Part shown: one piece after another, positions 35,140 through 43,310 of the stretch | Layout of the letters: every line of letters begins with the position of its first letter | Numbering within the stretch: position 1 is the first letter of the stretch | Source of the DNA: Limnohabitans sp. | GTDB lineage: Bacteria > Pseudomonadota > Gammaproteobacteria > Burkholderiales > Burkholderiaceae_C | Length of the DNA: 52,959 nucleotides | Assembly (NCBI GenBank): GCA_009693505.1 | Contig: SHXD01000017.1 | Span: forward strand, 1-52,959 | Reading direction: 5' to 3' | Program-made: the position numbers and the translations under genes | Notes under the pieces: model-generated | What the model was told of the DNA's origin: nothing | The model's database searches: none | What the model saw: the letters and a program-made list of their open reading frames with translations, nothing else

Positions 35140-35907
35140 ATGAGCACTCAAGCACCCCTGAAGCAAACCATCATGTCTGGCCAAACAGTAGCGGGCGCCA
35201 TGATTTTTGAATTTTTCACACCGGGCATGTCCAACATTTTGGCCAATGCCGGTGCTCGCTTTGCCATCTACGACATGGAGCACACGGGGTTGGGGTATGA
35301 AACTCTGAAATGGTTGTTTGCCACATGCCGCGGTTTGCCCATTGAACCCATGGTGCGTGTGCCCACCGCTGAGTACACCTGGATTGCCCGTGCTTTGGAC
35401 ATTGGTGCGCGCGGCGTCATGGTGCCCATGGTGGAAAGCCGTGCCCAAGCCGAACGCTTGGCGCAGTCGTGCCGTTATCCGGGCGTGGGTCGCAGGGGGG
35501 CGGCATTTGGTTTTGCCCAATGCGATTACATGGGCGGCGATGTGGCCGAAAAAATGCGCCAATACCATGAGCGCACTTTGCTGATTGCACAAATCGAAAC
35601 CGAGAGAGGGTTGGAAAATGTGGAGGAGATTGCTGCGGTAGATGGGGTTGATGTTTTGTGGGTGGGCCATTTTGACTTATCCAACTTCATGGGCATCCCC
35701 GCACAGTTTGACCATCCCAAATTCACAGCCGCCATGACCCACGTAGCCCAAGTTGCTCGTAAGCATGGCAAGGTAGCGGGCTTCATGGCCACCGATCAAG
35801 TTTGGATAGAGCGCGCCAAAGGCATGGGCTACACCATGCTCGCCGCAGGCACCGACACAGGCCTAATGCAACAATCCTTTGCCCAGTTGATCGATGGCAT
35901 TAATTAA
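35140..35907 (+). CDS. HpcH/HpaI family 2-oxo-acid aldolase
   Basis: 255 aa from ATG 35140. Motifs of class II pyruvate aldolases are clear: YDMEHTG (metal/base region), 'MVRVPTAEYTWIARALDIGARGVMVPMVES' (the Arg and barrel core), 'QIETERGLEN' (metal Glu) and 'VGHFDLSNFMG' (metal Asp). Such enzymes cleave 2-keto-3-deoxy sugar acids or 4-hydroxy-2-oxo acids to pyruvate plus an aldehyde. It starts 31 nt after the dehydrogenase gene. The TAA stop runs straight into a palindromic-element end. Confidence 0.88.
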   Translation: MSTQAPLKQTIMSGQTVAGAMIFEFFTPGMSNILANAGARFAIYDMEHTGLGYETLKWLFATCRGLPIEPMVRVPTAEYTWIARALDIGARGVMVPMVESRAQAERLAQSCRYPGVGRRGAAFGFAQCDYMGGDVAEKMRQYHERTLLIAQIETERGLENVEEIAAVDGVDVLWVGHFDLSNFMGIPAQFDHPKFTAAMTHVAQVARKHGKVAGFMATDQVWIERAKGMGYTMLAAGTDTGLMQQSFAQLIDGIN

Positions 35908-35966
35908 TTGGGGTCAGAGCAACATTAATTTAGTCAATCATTGGGGGCAGAGACTAAGGGGGGCTC
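35906..35966 (+). repeat. half copy of the palindromic element
   Basis: It begins TTGGGGTCAGAGCAACATTAAT just after the aldolase stop codon; the motif is read as outer arm plus a diverged left inner arm (CAATCATTGGGGGCAGAGAC, then TAAGGGGGGCT). The loop and right half are absent: a full copy starts immediately afterwards. It has drifted more than the full copies, so it appears older. Confidence 0.8.
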
Positions 35967-36117
35967 AATAATTGGGGTCAGAGCAACATTAATTTCCAAT
36001 CAAAGGGGATAAAGGCTAAGGGGGCTTCCTCATGGTGGAGTACCACAAATCGTCAGCCCCCCTTAGCCTTTATCCCCTTTGATTGGAAATTAATGTTGCT
36101 CTGACCCCAATTATTTT
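35967..36117 (+). repeat. palindromic MITE-like element, copy 2
   Basis: A 151-bp full copy with the same outer arms and the same 28-29-nt loop as copy 1. The inner stem carries GATAAAGG...CCTTTATC where copy 1 has GATGAAGG...CCTTCATC, a paired change; one G is missing from the left G-run, leaving a single bulge. It directly abuts a half copy on the left, and the enolase-superfamily gene's ATG lies 13 nt beyond its right end. Confidence 0.9.
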
Positions 36118-36130
36118 GAAATCGTTCACC

Positions 36131-37276
36131 ATGAAAATTACCGATATCCGAATTCATGTTCTCAAGAGCCCTCTTGCAGAGCCCTTTGCTTTTTCTCAAG
36201 GCTGGGTCAAGCAGCGGTCGGCCACTTTGATTGAAGTTTTGACAGACGAGGGCATTAGCGGCTGGGGTGAATCTTTTGCGCAGGGGCTAGAACCGCCGGA
36301 AATTGCTGCAACCGTGATTGAGAAGGCCTTAAAGCCATTGGTCCTAGGCGCTGACCCATTGGACATTGAAGTACTGTGGCACCGCATGTACAACATGACG
36401 CGCGACTTTGGACGCAAAGGTTCGGTCATCTCCGGCATCAGTGCGGTGGACATTGCGCTCTGGGATATTGCTGGCAAGTTCTACGGTCAACCCATCTACA
36501 AGTTGTTGGGGGGTGCCTTTCGACTGCAAGTCAAACCTTACGCTACTGGCTTTTATCGCATCAAAGGGCAAGGTGAAGCGCAGCGTTTGGCAGATGAAGC
36601 CATTCGACATTTCGAGGCTGGATTCACCCACATGAAAGTCAAACTTGGGTACGGTGTTGACGACGACATTGCGTGCATGAATGCCATTGGCAAAGCGATT
36701 CAGGGCAAACCCATTAAGTTAATGATCGACACCAACCATGCCTATGGCCGCGCTGAGGCCTTGCGGCTTGGGCGCGCACTGGAAGCATTTGACCTTCTTT
36801 GGTACGAAGAACCCGTGGTGCCTGAAGATATTCTGGGCTATGTGGAAATACGGCAGAAGCTCAGCATGCCCATTGCCGGTGGTGAAAACGAACACACGCT
36901 TTACGGCTATCGCGAGCTGCTTGGTGCGGGCGGCCTGGACATTGCGCAACCCGATCTAGGTTCTTGTGGCGGCATTAGCGCGGGTCGTCACATCGTTGCG
37001 CTGGCTCAGTCACATGGTGTTCAAGTCAATCCACATGTTTGGGGTTCGGCCGTTGCGCAGGCTGCATCGCTTCAACTCATTGCAGCACTTCCTGTAGCTC
37101 ATCATTCTTTGTTTGCGCAGCAGCCACTTCTTGAATACGACCGATCTTCTCACCCCTTCCGCCATCAACTGACCACCACGCCCATTGAGCTGGTGGATGG
37201 TTGGGTGAATATTCCCTCGCGGCCTGGGCTTGGCATTGAAGTCGATCGTTCTATCTTGGACAAGTACCGCAGTTGA
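36131..37276 (+). CDS. mandelate racemase/muconate lactonizing enzyme family protein (enolase superfamily)
   Basis: 381 aa. Metal ligands D200 (IDTNH), E226 (WYEEP) and E252 (GGENEH) and acid/base residues K169/K171 (MKVKLG) and H302 (NPHVWGS) are present, placing it near the mandelate racemase subgroup, whose members are mostly sugar-acid dehydratases and racemases. The ATG at 36131 is chosen because the fold starts MKITDIRIHV; no good ribosome site is seen (upstream is the element end and ATCGTTCACC). It precedes two Bug receptor genes on the same strand. Confidence 0.88.
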   Translation: MKITDIRIHVLKSPLAEPFAFSQGWVKQRSATLIEVLTDEGISGWGESFAQGLEPPEIAATVIEKALKPLVLGADPLDIEVLWHRMYNMTRDFGRKGSVISGISAVDIALWDIAGKFYGQPIYKLLGGAFRLQVKPYATGFYRIKGQGEAQRLADEAIRHFEAGFTHMKVKLGYGVDDDIACMNAIGKAIQGKPIKLMIDTNHAYGRAEALRLGRALEAFDLLWYEEPVVPEDILGYVEIRQKLSMPIAGGENEHTLYGYRELLGAGGLDIAQPDLGSCGGISAGRHIVALAQSHGVQVNPHVWGSAVAQAASLQLIAALPVAHHSLFAQQPLLEYDRSSHPFRHQLTTTPIELVDGWVNIPSRPGLGIEVDRSILDKYRS

Positions 37277-37334
37277 TTCAAATAAAGCATCACAATGGGT
37301 GTTGCTGCTAAAAATTTTTAAAGGAGACTCTTGC

Positions 37335-38306
37335 ATGATCAAAAAACTAGCCTGCACAACACTCATGGGTGTGGCACTCCTGGCCGTCACTGCTGTTCAA
37401 GCGCAAACCGCCTTCCCCGCCAAAGCCATTCGGATTGTGGTGCCCTTTGCCGCTGGCGGCACCTCTGATATTTTGGCGCGCACCATTGGCCAAAAGTTAA
37501 CCGAGTCTTGGGGCCAGCCCGTGGTGGTTGAAAACCGTGCCGGTGCCAATGGCAATGTTGGCGCCGACCATGTGGCCAAATCGGCGCCCGATGGTTACAC
37601 CTTGTTGCTTTCTGACGTAGGTGCTTTGGCCATCAATCCCAGCGTGTACCCCAACATTCCGTATGACGTGGTGAAAGATTTTTCACCGGTGGGCATGGTG
37701 TCTTATTCGCCTCACGCATTTGGTGTTCACCCCTCGGTGCCGGTGAACACTGTGAAGGAGCTCATTGACTACGCCAAAGCCAATCCTGGCAAACTCAACT
37801 TCGCCATTTCTGGCACAGGCGGCGCGCCGCATTTGGCAGGTATCGCGTTTGCACAACGCACTGGCATTAACTGGGCCTACATTCCCTACAAGGGCGGCTC
37901 ACAAGCGGTGGCTGATGTGGCCAGTGGTCAAGCCAATGTGATCATGAATGGCATGCTGGCCACTTACCCCACCATGAAATCGGGCCGCATTCGGGCCTTG
38001 GCTATTTCAAGTGCGCAGCGTGTAGGCTCGGCCCCCGAGGTGCCAACCATTGCCGAAACGCTGCCTGGTTTTGAGACAGGTTCTTACCAAGGTTTGCTGG
38101 CACCTGCAGGCACACCCCGCGATGTGGTGAGCAAGTTGAATGCAGAGGTTGCCAAAATTTTGGCCACCCAAGAAATGCGCGAAAAACTGGCGGTTCTGGG
38201 CACTGAAGTGCGCACTGCGCAGCCTGAGGCACTGGGTACTTTTATTGCCGCTGAGAAAATTCGATGGGCTCAAGTAATTAAAGAATCGGGCATCAAGTTT
38301 GACTGA
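37335..38306 (+). CDS. Bug-family (TctC-like) periplasmic receptor
   Basis: 323 aa from the ATG at 37335 after a strong AAAGGAGA site. Signal peptide ends near AVQAQ. Ligand loops PFAAGGTSDILARTIGQ, 'ENRAGANGNVGADH' and 'PDGYTLLLSDVG' are canonical, as are 'GTGGAPHLAGIAFAQ' and 'YKGGSQAVADV'. It is 58 nt after the enolase-superfamily gene and probably supplies its substrate. Confidence 0.92.
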   Translation: MIKKLACTTLMGVALLAVTAVQAQTAFPAKAIRIVVPFAAGGTSDILARTIGQKLTESWGQPVVVENRAGANGNVGADHVAKSAPDGYTLLLSDVGALAINPSVYPNIPYDVVKDFSPVGMVSYSPHAFGVHPSVPVNTVKELIDYAKANPGKLNFAISGTGGAPHLAGIAFAQRTGINWAYIPYKGGSQAVADVASGQANVIMNGMLATYPTMKSGRIRALAISSAQRVGSAPEVPTIAETLPGFETGSYQGLLAPAGTPRDVVSKLNAEVAKILATQEMREKLAVLGTEVRTAQPEALGTFIAAEKIRWAQVIKESGIKFD

Positions 38307-38398
38307 CAGCCAGTCGGGGGCCGCTTCACGGGTATTCCCTGCAGCGCATTGAAAATTTTTATGGGATAGTTTTCTCATCAATTAACAGGTAGCAGAAC

Positions 38399-39367
38399 AT
38401 GTTGAAAAAATTTCTTCACCAGCTCCTCATTCTTAGCTGTCTTGCATTGATGGCACCTTGGGCCATGGCGCAGTCTTGGCCATCAAAACCCATTCGCATT
38501 GTTTTGCAATTTCCCCCAGGTGGTTCGACAGATGCTGTGGCCCGCATATTGGCGCAATCTATGACCGCGTCCTTGGGGCAACCTGTTTTGGTTGAAAACC
38601 GCCCCGGCGCGGATGGCGCAATTGCAGGCGAGTTTGTAGCCAGGGCTGAACCCGATGGCTATACATTTTTCTTGGCTTCCAACACGCCCATGATGCAAGT
38701 GCCCTTGCTCAAAAAGAACCCGCCCTACGACGCCGTTAAAAGCTTCACGCCAGTTTCGCTGGTGGGGCGGTACATTTATGTGTTGGTTACCAACCCTACC
38801 GTGCCCGCGCAAAATGTGGCCGAGTTGTTGAACTATTCACGTGCCAATCCCGGCAAAGTCAACTATGGGAGCTACAGCGGCGTGACGCAGCTCATGCACA
38901 CCCGCATGAAGCTAGATGCCAAAGTTGACATGAATTTGATCAACTACAAAGGCGAGGCGCCCGCCATTTTGGACATCTTAGGTGGTCATGTTCAGCTTAC
39001 TTTTGCCACACCCATTAGCACCATGCAGCACATCAAGGAAGGCAAGCTAAAAGCCATGGCCATGTTGTTGCCCACTCGCTTCAGCCAGCTGCCCAATGTG
39101 CCTACCGCCCAAGAAGCAGGACTTCCTGTCTTGCCTGCCGCCACTTGGGCTGCACTTTTTGGTCCTGCCAAATTGCCTGCTGACATTACGATGCGGATGA
39201 ACAAAGAGCTCAATGCCGCCATGTCCAAACCAGAAATTCGCGACCGCATTGACAAGCTAGGATTTGATTTGGGCGGCTCTACGCCTGCAGAGCTTGGCCT
39301 GTTTGTTCAAGATCAGCTAGGCGCTTGGGGAAAAGCATTTGCTGAGGCAGGCATGAAGCCTGAATAA
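38399..39367 (+). CDS. Bug-family (TctC-like) periplasmic receptor
   Basis: 322 aa with signal peptide ending PWAMA before QSWPSKPIR. Loops FPPGGSTDAVARILAQ, 'ENRPGADGAIAGE' and 'PDGYTFFLASNT' are canonical. It lies 92 nt downstream of the previous Bug gene and is convergent with the DUF35-thiolase-TPP operon (5-nt gap between stops). Confidence 0.92.
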   Translation: MLKKFLHQLLILSCLALMAPWAMAQSWPSKPIRIVLQFPPGGSTDAVARILAQSMTASLGQPVLVENRPGADGAIAGEFVARAEPDGYTFFLASNTPMMQVPLLKKNPPYDAVKSFTPVSLVGRYIYVLVTNPTVPAQNVAELLNYSRANPGKVNYGSYSGVTQLMHTRMKLDAKVDMNLINYKGEAPAILDILGGHVQLTFATPISTMQHIKEGKLKAMAMLLPTRFSQLPNVPTAQEAGLPVLPAATWAALFGPAKLPADITMRMNKELNAAMSKPEIRDRIDKLGFDLGGSTPAELGLFVQDQLGAWGKAFAEAGMKPE

Positions 39368-39372
39368 ATACT

Positions 39373-39786
39373 TTAAGTGTGTGGCTGAGCAGGCCTAAAC
39401 ATGGGCACAGCCTGCCCTGCAGGGCTGTTCTTAAACACCACCTCCACCTTGTCGCCTATTTGAATGGTGTCTAGATCACAATCCACAATGTTGCTCATCA
39501 TGGTCACGCCTTCATCCACAGTGACGTAGGCCAGCGCAAATGGAATGGGCCCGGCCCTTCGGGTAACGGTAACAGAGTAGACAACGCCCTTGCCACTGGC
39601 CTGAGACCAAAATGTGTCGGAGCTTCCACACAAGGGGCAAACCGGTCGGGGGTACCAATGAAACTCATTGCATGATTTGCAGCACTTGAGCATGAGGATG
39701 CCCTTGGAGGCCGATTGCCACAGTACCTCGTTGTCTGGGTAGATGACGGGTTCTGAAAATGGTCGTTCTATATAAGGTGTTGTCAT
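39373..39786 (-). CDS. Zn-ribbon/OB-fold protein (DUF35)
   Basis: 137 aa: an N-terminal rubredoxin-like Zn-ribbon with C36, C39, C50 and C53 (CKSCNEFHWYPRPVCPLCG) followed by an OB-fold ('GKGVVYSVTVTRRAG', 'VTVDEGVTMMSNIVD', 'GDKVEVVFKN'). DUF35 proteins bind acyl-CoA and partner thiolase-like enzymes; the ChsH2-Ltp2 steroid side-chain aldolase is a studied example. It follows the thiolase-like gene by 4 nt, so a complex of the two is likely. Confidence 0.9.
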   Translation of the reverse strand: MTTPYIERPFSEPVIYPDNEVLWQSASKGILMLKCCKSCNEFHWYPRPVCPLCGSSDTFWSQASGKGVVYSVTVTRRAGPIPFALAYVTVDEGVTMMSNIVDCDLDTIQIGDKVEVVFKNSPAGQAVPMFRPAQPHT

Positions 39787-39790
39787 GGCT

Positions 39791-40957
39791 TTATTGCCTC
39801 TCGAGTATCAGTGTGGCGCTGCCATGCCTAGAACCTAGCTGGCCGCCCATGCCTTGTGCCAATGCAATGCAGCAGTTTTTAACTTGAACCTGTGGGTGCG
39901 CCTCACCTCGCAATTGGCGCACAGCTTCAATGACCTTGGTCATGCCACCTCGGTTTGAAGGATGGTTGTTGCACAAGCCGCCACCATCGGTATTGAAAGG
40001 CAGTTTGCCCACACCCGAAATTAAATTGCCATCGGCTACAAAGCGCCCGCCTGCCCCTTTTTCACAGAAGCCAAGGTCTTCCAGTTGCATGAGCACCGTG
40101 ATGGTGAAGCTGTCGTAAATGGAAGCGTATTGAATGTCTGCGGGCTTGAGGCCGGCTTCTTCAAAGGCGGTCTTTCCGGACCATGCTGCGGCTGAGTAAG
40201 ATAAATCTACGCGTCCACCGCGAGGGCCTTTTAAAGCTTCACCAGCACCCCGCACAGAAACAATAGGACGCTTGAGTGATTTGGCAATTTCGGGCCGCGT
40301 CACTATGAGCGCGCCACCGCCATCGCTGACCACGCAGCAGTCCAAGCGGTGCAGCGGGTCTGAAATCATGGGTGATGCAAGCACGTCGGCAACTGTGACA
40401 ACATCACGGAGCATGGCGTTTGGATTGTGTTGTGCGTGGTGAGATGCTGCCACTTTGATCCAAGCCAACTGCTCGGCCGTGGTGCCCCAGTCATGCATAT
40501 GGCGAGCTGCTGCCAAGGCATAGTTGTTGACAGTGACCACGCCATAAGGCAACTCGAAGGGTTCATCGGGTACGTTTTGGCCCCAGTTTCGTGGCTGGGT
40601 GCCAGAGCTTGATTCTGAGCGCGGACGACCTGCAAGCGTGATGAGTGCTACGTTGCACTTGCCTGCTGCAATGGCTTGTGCTGCGTGCGAAACATGCAAA
40701 AGATAAGACGATCCACCTGTATCGGTTGAATCTACATGGCGGCACTGTAGCCCCATGTAATCGGCCATGCTAAGGGCGCCAAGGCCTGGCGCATCACCCG
40801 CACAAAAATAGCCATCGACGTCATGCAGGCTAAGTCCGGCATCGGCCAGCGCACCTTGAGCGCACTCAGCATGAAGCTGTGCCACAGTTTTGTCGGGCGC
40901 CTTGCGCGTGGGGTGTTCGTACGCGCCTGCAATACAGGCTTTTCCGCTGATGGTCAT
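39791..40957 (-). CDS. thiolase-like protein of the SCP-x/Ltp2 type, lacking the acyl-Cys
   Basis: 388 aa thiolase fold. Where thiolases carry the nucleophilic Cys the sequence is DSTDTGGSSYLLHVSHAA, with no Cys; the typical SCP-x/Ltp segments 'SIYDSFTITVLMQLEDLGF' and 'GGLCNNHPSNRGG', and the late 'ALAQGMGGQ' are intact. In Ltp2, also Cys-independent, the enzyme is a retro-aldolase acting with a DUF35 partner. Here the DUF35 gene is immediately downstream and a TPP enzyme upstream (25-nt gap). Classical thiolysis is unlikely; C-C cleavage of a hydroxyacyl-CoA is the favoured inference. Confidence 0.85.
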   Translation of the reverse strand: MTISGKACIAGAYEHPTRKAPDKTVAQLHAECAQGALADAGLSLHDVDGYFCAGDAPGLGALSMADYMGLQCRHVDSTDTGGSSYLLHVSHAAQAIAAGKCNVALITLAGRPRSESSSGTQPRNWGQNVPDEPFELPYGVVTVNNYALAAARHMHDWGTTAEQLAWIKVAASHHAQHNPNAMLRDVVTVADVLASPMISDPLHRLDCCVVSDGGGALIVTRPEIAKSLKRPIVSVRGAGEALKGPRGGRVDLSYSAAAWSGKTAFEEAGLKPADIQYASIYDSFTITVLMQLEDLGFCEKGAGGRFVADGNLISGVGKLPFNTDGGGLCNNHPSNRGGMTKVIEAVRQLRGEAHPQVQVKNCCIALAQGMGGQLGSRHGSATLILERQ

Positions 40958-40982
40958 ATTGCTTTTCTATTTGCGTTAGAAG

Positions 40983-42647
40983 TTAGTTACCAAATCCGTT
41001 AGACACCATGACTTCAATGAGATTGGGTTGGCCACTTTGAATGCCGGCTTTGAGAACAGTGTCTAAGTCTTCTGGGTTGGATACTTTGACAGCACGCATG
41101 CCCATCGACTGCGCCAATTGGCAATAGTTTATGGCAGGATTATCCATGTCCATGCCAATGAATCGGTCAGTGCCTTGCATCGAGACAAGCCGTTCTTTGA
41201 TGATGCGATAGCCTCTGTTGTTGGCTATGACATATGTAATTGGGAGCTTGAAATGCACGGCTGTCCAAAGGCCTTGAATGCCATACAGAGCGCTGCCGTC
41301 TCCCACAATGGCCACCACGGGTCTATTGGGTTTGGCCATGCTGACACCTACGGCGCCCGGAATAGCGAACCCCAACCCACCACTGGCCAAGCCAAAAAAA
41401 CTGTCGGGATGGTGCTGATGCAAAAACTGCGGCAGTGGGAAGGTAGAGGTTAAGGCCTCTTCAACCACAATGACATCGGGTGAGAGCTGCGCGCTAATGT
41501 GCATGGCAAACGTAGCGGCCGACATCGGGCGCGCCGCGCTTTGCGTTAAAACTTGGGTGACCGATTTCTGTCTTTGAATGGTCCAGTTTTGTGCGGCCAA
41601 TGCTTGGGCACGAACCTGTGCTTGCGCTTGGTAATTGGCGTCTGTGCGCGAACGAAGCAAGGCAAGCAAGGCTGGCAATGTTTCAGCTACATTGGCTTGC
41701 ACGGCCAATTCAGTTCTGTAATTTTTTCCCAACTCCCAGCTGCGGTCACTGACATGAACAACGCGAGAGTGAGCGGGCAAAGGCTCGGTGGGGCTGTAAA
41801 CCGACATGCGAAGCAAATCGGCGCCCAAACATAAAACAAAATCGAAAGGGTCTAAAGTTTTGCGCACATTATCTTGGTTGCGTGTGAGCATGCCAAGGTA
41901 ATGAGGGTGCGATGTGGAAAAACTGGTGCTGTAGGGCACAGACTCTTGAAACACACCCGCCCCCAGTAAAGTTGCCAACTCTGCGGCATCTGCAAAAGCT
42001 TGTTGGGTATTGAGTTCTTTGCCAGAAATAATGACGGGGTTCTTGGCAGAAAGTAGCGCATTGGCCAATTCGCTTAAGGATGTGTCGGAGGGTCTTACCC
42101 TGTTGTCAATGCGCACCGATAGACCCAATTCAATTTCGGCCATGTCATTCAGAATGTCACCCGGCAAACTGATGAAGACTGGCCCTGTGGGGGGCGTCAT
42201 GGCAATCTTGGCTGCGCGGCGCATGATGAGCGGCAGGTCTTGCAACCTGGTGACCTCAATTGACCATTTAACCAAGGGGGCCGCCATGGTGGCCAGGTCG
42301 TCGTAAAGCAAGGGCTCTAGCAGGCCATGACCTTGCTCTTGTTGACCGGCGGTAAGGATGACGGGCGAGCCAGAGAATTTGGCGTTGTACAAAGCGCCCA
42401 TGGCATTGCCAAGTCCGGGCGCCACATGCACATTGGCGGCCGTGAGCTTGCGTGAAGCCCTGGCAAACCCATCGGCCATACCCATGACCACAGATTCTTG
42501 CAGGCCCAAAACGAACTTCAATTGAGGGTAGTCTGGCAAGGCCTCCATGATGGGCAACTCTGTGGTGCCAGGGTTGCCAAAAAGATGGGTAACGCCTTCG
42601 CTGATGAGGAGTTCTACAAACGCCTGACGTCCGTACAAATGGGCCAT
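40983..42647 (-). CDS. thiamine-diphosphate enzyme, benzoylformate decarboxylase-like
   Basis: 554 aa from MAHLYGRQAF. The cofactor-activating Glu51 (GLQESVV), H74 in NVHVAPG and the ThDP motif GDG...NN ('IVGDGSALYGIQGLW' to 'YVIANNRGY') are clear. The N-terminus resembles benzoylformate decarboxylase (GNPGSNELPF there, GNPGTTELPI here), with Thr28 in place of the catalytic-site Ser. Alternatives are 2-hydroxyacyl-CoA lyase or acetolactate synthase-like enzymes. It heads an operon with the thiolase-like and DUF35 genes, so it probably handles a 2-oxo acid or aldehyde from the same pathway. Confidence 0.87.
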   Translation of the reverse strand: MAHLYGRQAFVELLISEGVTHLFGNPGTTELPIMEALPDYPQLKFVLGLQESVVMGMADGFARASRKLTAANVHVAPGLGNAMGALYNAKFSGSPVILTAGQQEQGHGLLEPLLYDDLATMAAPLVKWSIEVTRLQDLPLIMRRAAKIAMTPPTGPVFISLPGDILNDMAEIELGLSVRIDNRVRPSDTSLSELANALLSAKNPVIISGKELNTQQAFADAAELATLLGAGVFQESVPYSTSFSTSHPHYLGMLTRNQDNVRKTLDPFDFVLCLGADLLRMSVYSPTEPLPAHSRVVHVSDRSWELGKNYRTELAVQANVAETLPALLALLRSRTDANYQAQAQVRAQALAAQNWTIQRQKSVTQVLTQSAARPMSAATFAMHISAQLSPDVIVVEEALTSTFPLPQFLHQHHPDSFFGLASGGLGFAIPGAVGVSMAKPNRPVVAIVGDGSALYGIQGLWTAVHFKLPITYVIANNRGYRIIKERLVSMQGTDRFIGMDMDNPAINYCQLAQSMGMRAVKVSNPEDLDTVLKAGIQSGQPNLIEVMVSNGFGN

Positions 42648-42724
42648 GGTATTTCTACCCTTCAAAAGTAAAACACCATCTTAATTTAAATGCTGGCTTT
42701 AGGGCAAATGATCGGCTTTAAAAT

Positions 42725-42940
42725 TCATTCAAAAAACACCTGTTGGCGCAGGTCTCTTCGCAGTACTTGCGTAAATTTTGCAAACCATTTGTCGGCTTCT
42801 GCGCCGCAGATGGTTTCTTTTCTTGTGGCGCTGTAGGCGCGTTTTATTTTAAGAAGCTGCCCAGCGAGTTCATAGCTTGACTGGTACCTCACATCGCCTT
42901 TTGCAAACGCTACGCCCTTTGGCACGCGTGTGATTTTCAA
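42725..42940 (-). CDS. small hypothetical ORF, doubtful
   Basis: 71 codons from a TTG, with no recognisable domain and no clear ribosome site. It has a plausible mixed composition (MKITRVPKGVAFAKGD...) but could be chance or decayed coding sequence. It lies in the otherwise gene-poor stretch 42648-43310 and is divergent from the small ORF at 42952. Confidence 0.25.
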   Translation of the reverse strand: MKITRVPKGVAFAKGDVRYQSSYELAGQLLKIKRAYSATRKETICGAEADKWFAKFTQVLRRDLRQQVFFE

Positions 42941-42951
42941 GTCTTCGGGAA

Positions 42952-43248
42952 ATGAGAATTCAATCCATTCTTCGTGTTGGGTGGCAGCGCAGGTTCATTG
43001 ATCTGCAAGAATTTAGCAAGTTAATTGAAGGCGTGATTCGCAAAAGCTACGCCAATTGGTGCGACGAGTCCATACCAGCACTGAGCAACAAAACACCACG
43101 CCAAGCCATTCAAACTTCTGCGGGGTTAGAGCGGGTAAAGGGTTTGCTGCGCAGCTACCAAGCGGGTGAAAAAGAACAGGCCAAAGAACAAGGAAGAGCC
43201 GAAGTTTCGTATGATTTTTTGTGGATTGCACTTGATATAAAGAGCTGA
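42952..43248 (+). pseudogene. small ORF, probable C-terminal remnant of a larger protein
   Basis: 98 codons. The central part (YANWCDESIPALSNKTPRQA, followed by IQTSAGLERVKGLLRSY) resembles the 'W.d..iP.L.gkTPreA....g...v..ll' segment found near the C-terminus of larger bacterial proteins (SEC-C or MbcA/ParS-type neighbours). The N-terminal third is not recognisable and no ribosome site is seen. I read it as a remnant left from a rearrangement. The rest of 42648-43310 shows no further gene or repeat. Confidence 0.4.
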
Positions 43249-43310
43249 ACAATTGGGGGTTGATAGGTAAGAGACAAGCAATTGCAGGGCATAAATTAAA
43301 TAAATTTTGG

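Noticed and set aside
30930..36117. The repeats considered as a CRISPR array, integron attC sites or a composite IS transposon
   Set aside because: There are no regular spacers, no integrase and no transposase gene; long symmetric stems with a fixed loop do not fit attC or CRISPR repeats.
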